DNA from: a bacterium
Lineage (GTDB): Bacteria > Krumholzibacteriota > Krumholzibacteria > LZORAL124-64-63
Reading direction: 5' to 3'
Assembly (NCBI GenBank): GCA_021767885.1
Contig: JAASSM010000075.1
Coordinates: forward strand, 1-7,234
DNA length: 7,234 nucleotides
Positions 5,273-7,234 of the stretch are shown here, piece by piece. Made by a program: the position numbers and the translations under genes. The notes below the pieces were generated by a model that saw nothing but the letters and a program-made list of their open reading frames with translations, was not told where the DNA came from and made no database searches. The first letter of the stretch is position 1. Each line of letters begins with the position of its first letter.

Positions 5273-6190
5273 ATGAGGCATCTCCTCACCGCGTCGCTGC
5301 TGCTGGCCAGCCTCGCACTGGCCGCCTGCGGGGGCGGCGACGGCAACGGGAACGATCAGGCTCCGCTCACCGAGCTCGAGCCCGGCGTCCAGCAGATGAG
5401 CTACGCCCTGGGCATGGACCTCGCGCGCCAGGTGGGCAACATGCCCGGGGCCGAGGACCACGAGGCCCTGACCAGCGGCCTGCAGGACCAGATGGCCGGC
5501 GAGTCCCTCCTGGACGCCATGGCGGCCCGCGACCTGCTCCAGCAGCACGCCGCCGGCGCCGCCGACACCACCGAGGGGTTCTCCGATCCCGACTTCGCCT
5601 CGCGCACCGAGCAGCGCAGCTACGCCGTGGGCGTGACCGTGGCCGACTTCGTGACCATGCAGTTCGACACCGTGGACACCCGCGCCCTGCTGCAGGGCCT
5701 GCGCGACCAGATGGGCGAGGGCCAGACCCTGGTCGCCCCCGACTCCACCCGCGCGGTGATCACGCGATTCCAGGAGTCGCGGCGTCAGGCCGTGTCCGAG
5801 ACCAACGTCTCCGAGGGCGAGGCCTTCCTGCAGGAGAACGCCGAGCGTCCCGAGGTCCAGGTCACCGACACGGGTCTGCAGTACATGGTGCTCGAGGAGG
5901 GCGATGGCCCCCGGCCCGCGGCCACCGACCGCGTCACCGTGCACTACCGCGGCACGCTGCTCGACGGCACCGAGTTCGACAGCAGCTACGCCCGCGGCGA
6001 GCCGGCCACCTTCCCCCTGAACGGCGTGATCGCCGGCTGGACCGAGGGCCTGCAGCTCATGCCGGTGGGCAGCAAGTACCGGTTCTTCATCCCCAGCGAG
6101 CTGGCCTATGGTGAGCGTGGCGCCGGCGGGCGGATCGGCCCCAACGCCACCCTGATCTTCGACGTCGAGTTGCTGGAGATCGCCGAGTAG
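5273..6190 (+). CDS. Lipoprotein FKBP-type peptidyl-prolyl cis-trans isomerase with duplicated N-terminal region
   Basis: A 305-residue protein. The signal peptide MRHLLTASLLLASLALAAC ends in the lipobox L-A-A-C, so C19 should be lipidated. G20 follows, and the anchored protein probably faces the periplasm from the inner or outer membrane. The N-terminal region resembles the FKBP_N dimerisation domain of Mip/FkpA but occurs twice: about 39-92 (SYALG ... ALTSGLQDQM) and 112-168 (SYAVG ... ALLQGLRDQM). The catalytic FKBP domain covers about 216-303 and keeps the pocket residues of the family: Y225, F235-D236 (FDSS), V252-I253, W256, Y279 (LAYGERG) and F296. It should speed proline isomerisation and act as a chaperone in folding envelope proteins. 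The chosen ATG has AAAGGA 8 nt upstream. The mature protein is rich in Asp and Glu. It is a single-gene unit, divergent from the amidotransferase operon and ending at a strong hairpin. Confidence 0.94.
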   Translation: MRHLLTASLLLASLALAACGGGDGNGNDQAPLTELEPGVQQMSYALGMDLARQVGNMPGAEDHEALTSGLQDQMAGESLLDAMAARDLLQQHAAGAADTTEGFSDPDFASRTEQRSYAVGVTVADFVTMQFDTVDTRALLQGLRDQMGEGQTLVAPDSTRAVITRFQESRRQAVSETNVSEGEAFLQENAERPEVQVTDTGLQYMVLEEGDGPRPAATDRVTVHYRGTLLDGTEFDSSYARGEPATFPLNGVIAGWTEGLQLMPVGSKYRFFIPSELAYGERGAGGRIGPNATLIFDVELLEIAE

Positions 6191-6229
6191 GCCGCCGGCC
6201 CGGCTTAGCGGCTATCCTGGAAGACCACG

Positions 6230-6257
6230 AGAGGCTCCGCCGACCGGCGGAGCCTCT
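6230..6257. terminator. Perfect 12-bp hairpin, probable bidirectional terminator
   Basis: AGAGGCTCCGCC (6230-6241) and GGCGGAGCCTCT (6246-6257) are exact reverse complements around the tetraloop GACC. The element lies 39 bp after the FKBP stop, between convergent genes, so it can serve both. No clear T-run follows on either strand, but the long perfect stem in the only convergent spacer of this size makes a terminator the natural reading. Confidence 0.7.
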
Positions 6258-6258
6258 G

Positions 6259-6284
6259 CGCGTGACGGCCGCGGCCGCCACGCG
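6259..6284. repeat. Second hairpin in the FKBP/C-S lyase spacer
   Basis: CGCGTG (6259-6264) pairs with CACGCG (6279-6284). After one A/C mismatch, CGGC (6266-6269) pairs with GCCG (6274-6277) around a CGCG loop. It starts one base after the 12-bp hairpin and lies between the two convergent genes. It may back up termination for the leftward C-S lyase transcript, or may reflect high G+C only. A further 12-bp palindrome, CGCCGCGCGGCG (6319-6330), lies closer to the C-S lyase stop. Confidence 0.35.
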
Positions 6285-6334
6285 GGCGGATCCGGCGCAG
6301 GGCCAGGGTGACGGCGACCGCCGCGCGGCGCGGG

Positions 6335-7234
6335 TCAGCGCGCGGCCGCGCAGCCCGCCGCGAACCGCTCGAGCGCCAGCCGCAGCCGCCCGTGGGTGGT
6401 GCCGAAGTTCCAGCGCAGGAACCCCGGCGCGCCGAACGGACGCCCGTCCTGCAGGCCGAGCCCATGGGCCTCGAAGTGCGCCGCCGGGTCGGCCAGCACC
6501 AGATCCCGCACGTCCAGCCAGGCCAGGTAGGTGGCCTCCACGTGGGTCATGGACACCCCGGCCATGGCGGCCACCGCCTCCTCCAGCCGATCCCGTCCCC
6601 GCCGCAGGTGATCCAGCTGCGCGTCCAGCCAGGCGCCGCCGTCGCGGTAGGCCGCCCTGGCGGCCGGATAGCTCAGCGCCGTGGGATGAGGCACGATCAT
6701 GGCCATGGCCCGCTCGAAGCGGCGGCGCAGGGACGGATCGGGGATGATGGCGTAGCTGCAACCGAGGCCGGCGATGTTGTAGGTCTTGCTCGGCGCCATC
6801 AGCGTGACCGTGCGCGCGGCCACCTCCGGCGCCAGGCAGGCCGTGGGCACGTGGGGCCGGTGGTCGAGCAGGAGCTGGTTGTGGATCTCGTCGCTGACGA
6901 TGACCAGGTCCTCGCGGGCGCATGCGTCCGCGAGCTGCTCGAGTTCCGCGCGCTCCCAGATGCGTCCGCAGGGGTTGTGGGGCGAGCAGAGCAGGTACAC
7001 GCGCGTCCGCTCGTCGCAGGCGGCGTGGAAGGCCTCCCAGTCGAACTCCCAGCGCTCCGGCCCCCGCATCAGCGGCGCGGTCTGCGCCAGGCGTTCGGTG
7101 GCTCGCGGTGCGGTGAGGAAGGGCGGATAGATGGGCACGGAGGTGAGCACGCCCTCCCCCGGGCCGGCGAAGGCGCGGCAGCACACCGCGATGCCGCTGA
7201 CCAGACCCGGCAGCCAGATCAGCCAGTCGGGCTC
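6335..7234 (-). CDS. patB: PatB/MalY-family C-S lyase (cystathionine beta-lyase type), N-terminus beyond the window
   Basis: The frame is open from the right edge to the TGA at 6337-6335, giving 299 residues beginning EPDWLIWLPGLVSG; about 90 N-terminal residues of a usual length near 390 are outside the window. This fold-type I PLP enzyme of the cytoplasm should cleave the C-S bond of cystathionine or cysteine-like substrates, giving a thiol, pyruvate and ammonia. Visible landmarks, numbered from the edge, are: PIYPPF (34-39), SPHNPCGR (84-91), SDEIHNQL (114-121) with D115 as the residue that should contact the PLP ring nitrogen, APSKTYNIAGL (147-157) with K150 as the Schiff-base lysine, and R274 in the RWNFGTT segment as the likely carboxylate-binding Arg. 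The S-D-E-I-H and S-K-T-x-N-I-A-G-L patterns separate this group from general aminotransferases. The true substrate cannot be read from sequence. The gene converges on the FKBP gene. Confidence 0.92.
   Translation of the reverse strand, partial: EPDWLIWLPGLVSGIAVCCRAFAGPGEGVLTSVPIYPPFLTAPRATERLAQTAPLMRGPERWEFDWEAFHAACDERTRVYLLCSPHNPCGRIWERAELEQLADACAREDLVIVSDEIHNQLLLDHRPHVPTACLAPEVAARTVTLMAPSKTYNIAGLGCSYAIIPDPSLRRRFERAMAMIVPHPTALSYPAARAAYRDGGAWLDAQLDHLRRGRDRLEEAVAAMAGVSMTHVEATYLAWLDVRDLVLADPAAHFEAHGLGLQDGRPFGAPGFLRWNFGTTHGRLRLALERFAAGCAAAR

Noticed and set aside
4998..5276. + strand open frame (92 codons) in the divergent spacer
   Set aside because: It is Arg/Pro-rich, has no good ribosome site, and runs into the FKBP start, where a strong ribosome site and lipoprotein signal define the real gene.
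4007..5944. Long - strand open frame (645 codons) across the divergent spacer and opposite the FKBP gene
   Set aside because: It overlaps two well-supported genes out of frame, shows no recognisable domain, and has Gly/Arg/Pro-rich composition typical of a shadow frame.

Overview
The window comes from a very G+C-rich bacterium (roughly 70% by eye). It is most likely a proteobacterium, and plausibly a gammaproteobacterium: it carries a lipoprotein FKBP isomerase with an FkpA/Mip-type N-terminal region and a short-form, membrane-anchored glutathione peroxidase. Several products, notably the FKBP protein and the acyl carrier protein, are rich in Asp and Glu, which would fit a halophilic or halotolerant lineage. 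These are guesses from composition and gene content; there is no rRNA or other phylogenetic marker here.

Layout, left to right. (1) The C-terminal end of a membrane cation exchanger of the CaCA type runs off the left edge on the + strand and meets, tail to tail, (2) a membrane-anchored thiol (Cys-type) glutathione peroxidase on the - strand. (3) A compact - strand operon follows, read from 4953 down to 1076: a class II asparagine-synthetase-like amidotransferase, a stand-alone 83-residue acyl carrier protein, and an AMP-forming acyl ligase. The carrier and ligase genes overlap by 4 nt (ATGA). A perfect 9-bp inverted repeat lies after the ligase and a -10-like box lies before the peroxidase, so the peroxidase is probably a separate unit. 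(4) A 319-bp divergent spacer separates this operon from (5) a + strand lipoprotein FKBP-type peptidyl-prolyl isomerase. (6) A convergent spacer with a perfect 12-bp hairpin and a second hairpin leads to (7) a PatB/MalY-type C-S lyase on the - strand, whose N-terminus lies beyond the right edge.

The most interesting part is the amidotransferase-carrier-ligase trio. The ligase should activate a carboxylic acid as an acyl-adenylate, the carrier should hold it as a phosphopantetheine thioester, and the amidotransferase should supply glutamine-derived nitrogen to form an amide. Similar sets of enzymes are known beside exosortase/PEP-CTERM exopolysaccharide loci, but no exosortase, glycosyltransferase or PLP decarboxylase is visible here. 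The substrate and product are unknown. The other genes look like ordinary accessory or housekeeping functions: periplasmic protein folding, peroxide defence, sulfur amino acid metabolism and cation exchange. No mobile element, CRISPR array, tRNA or rRNA was seen.
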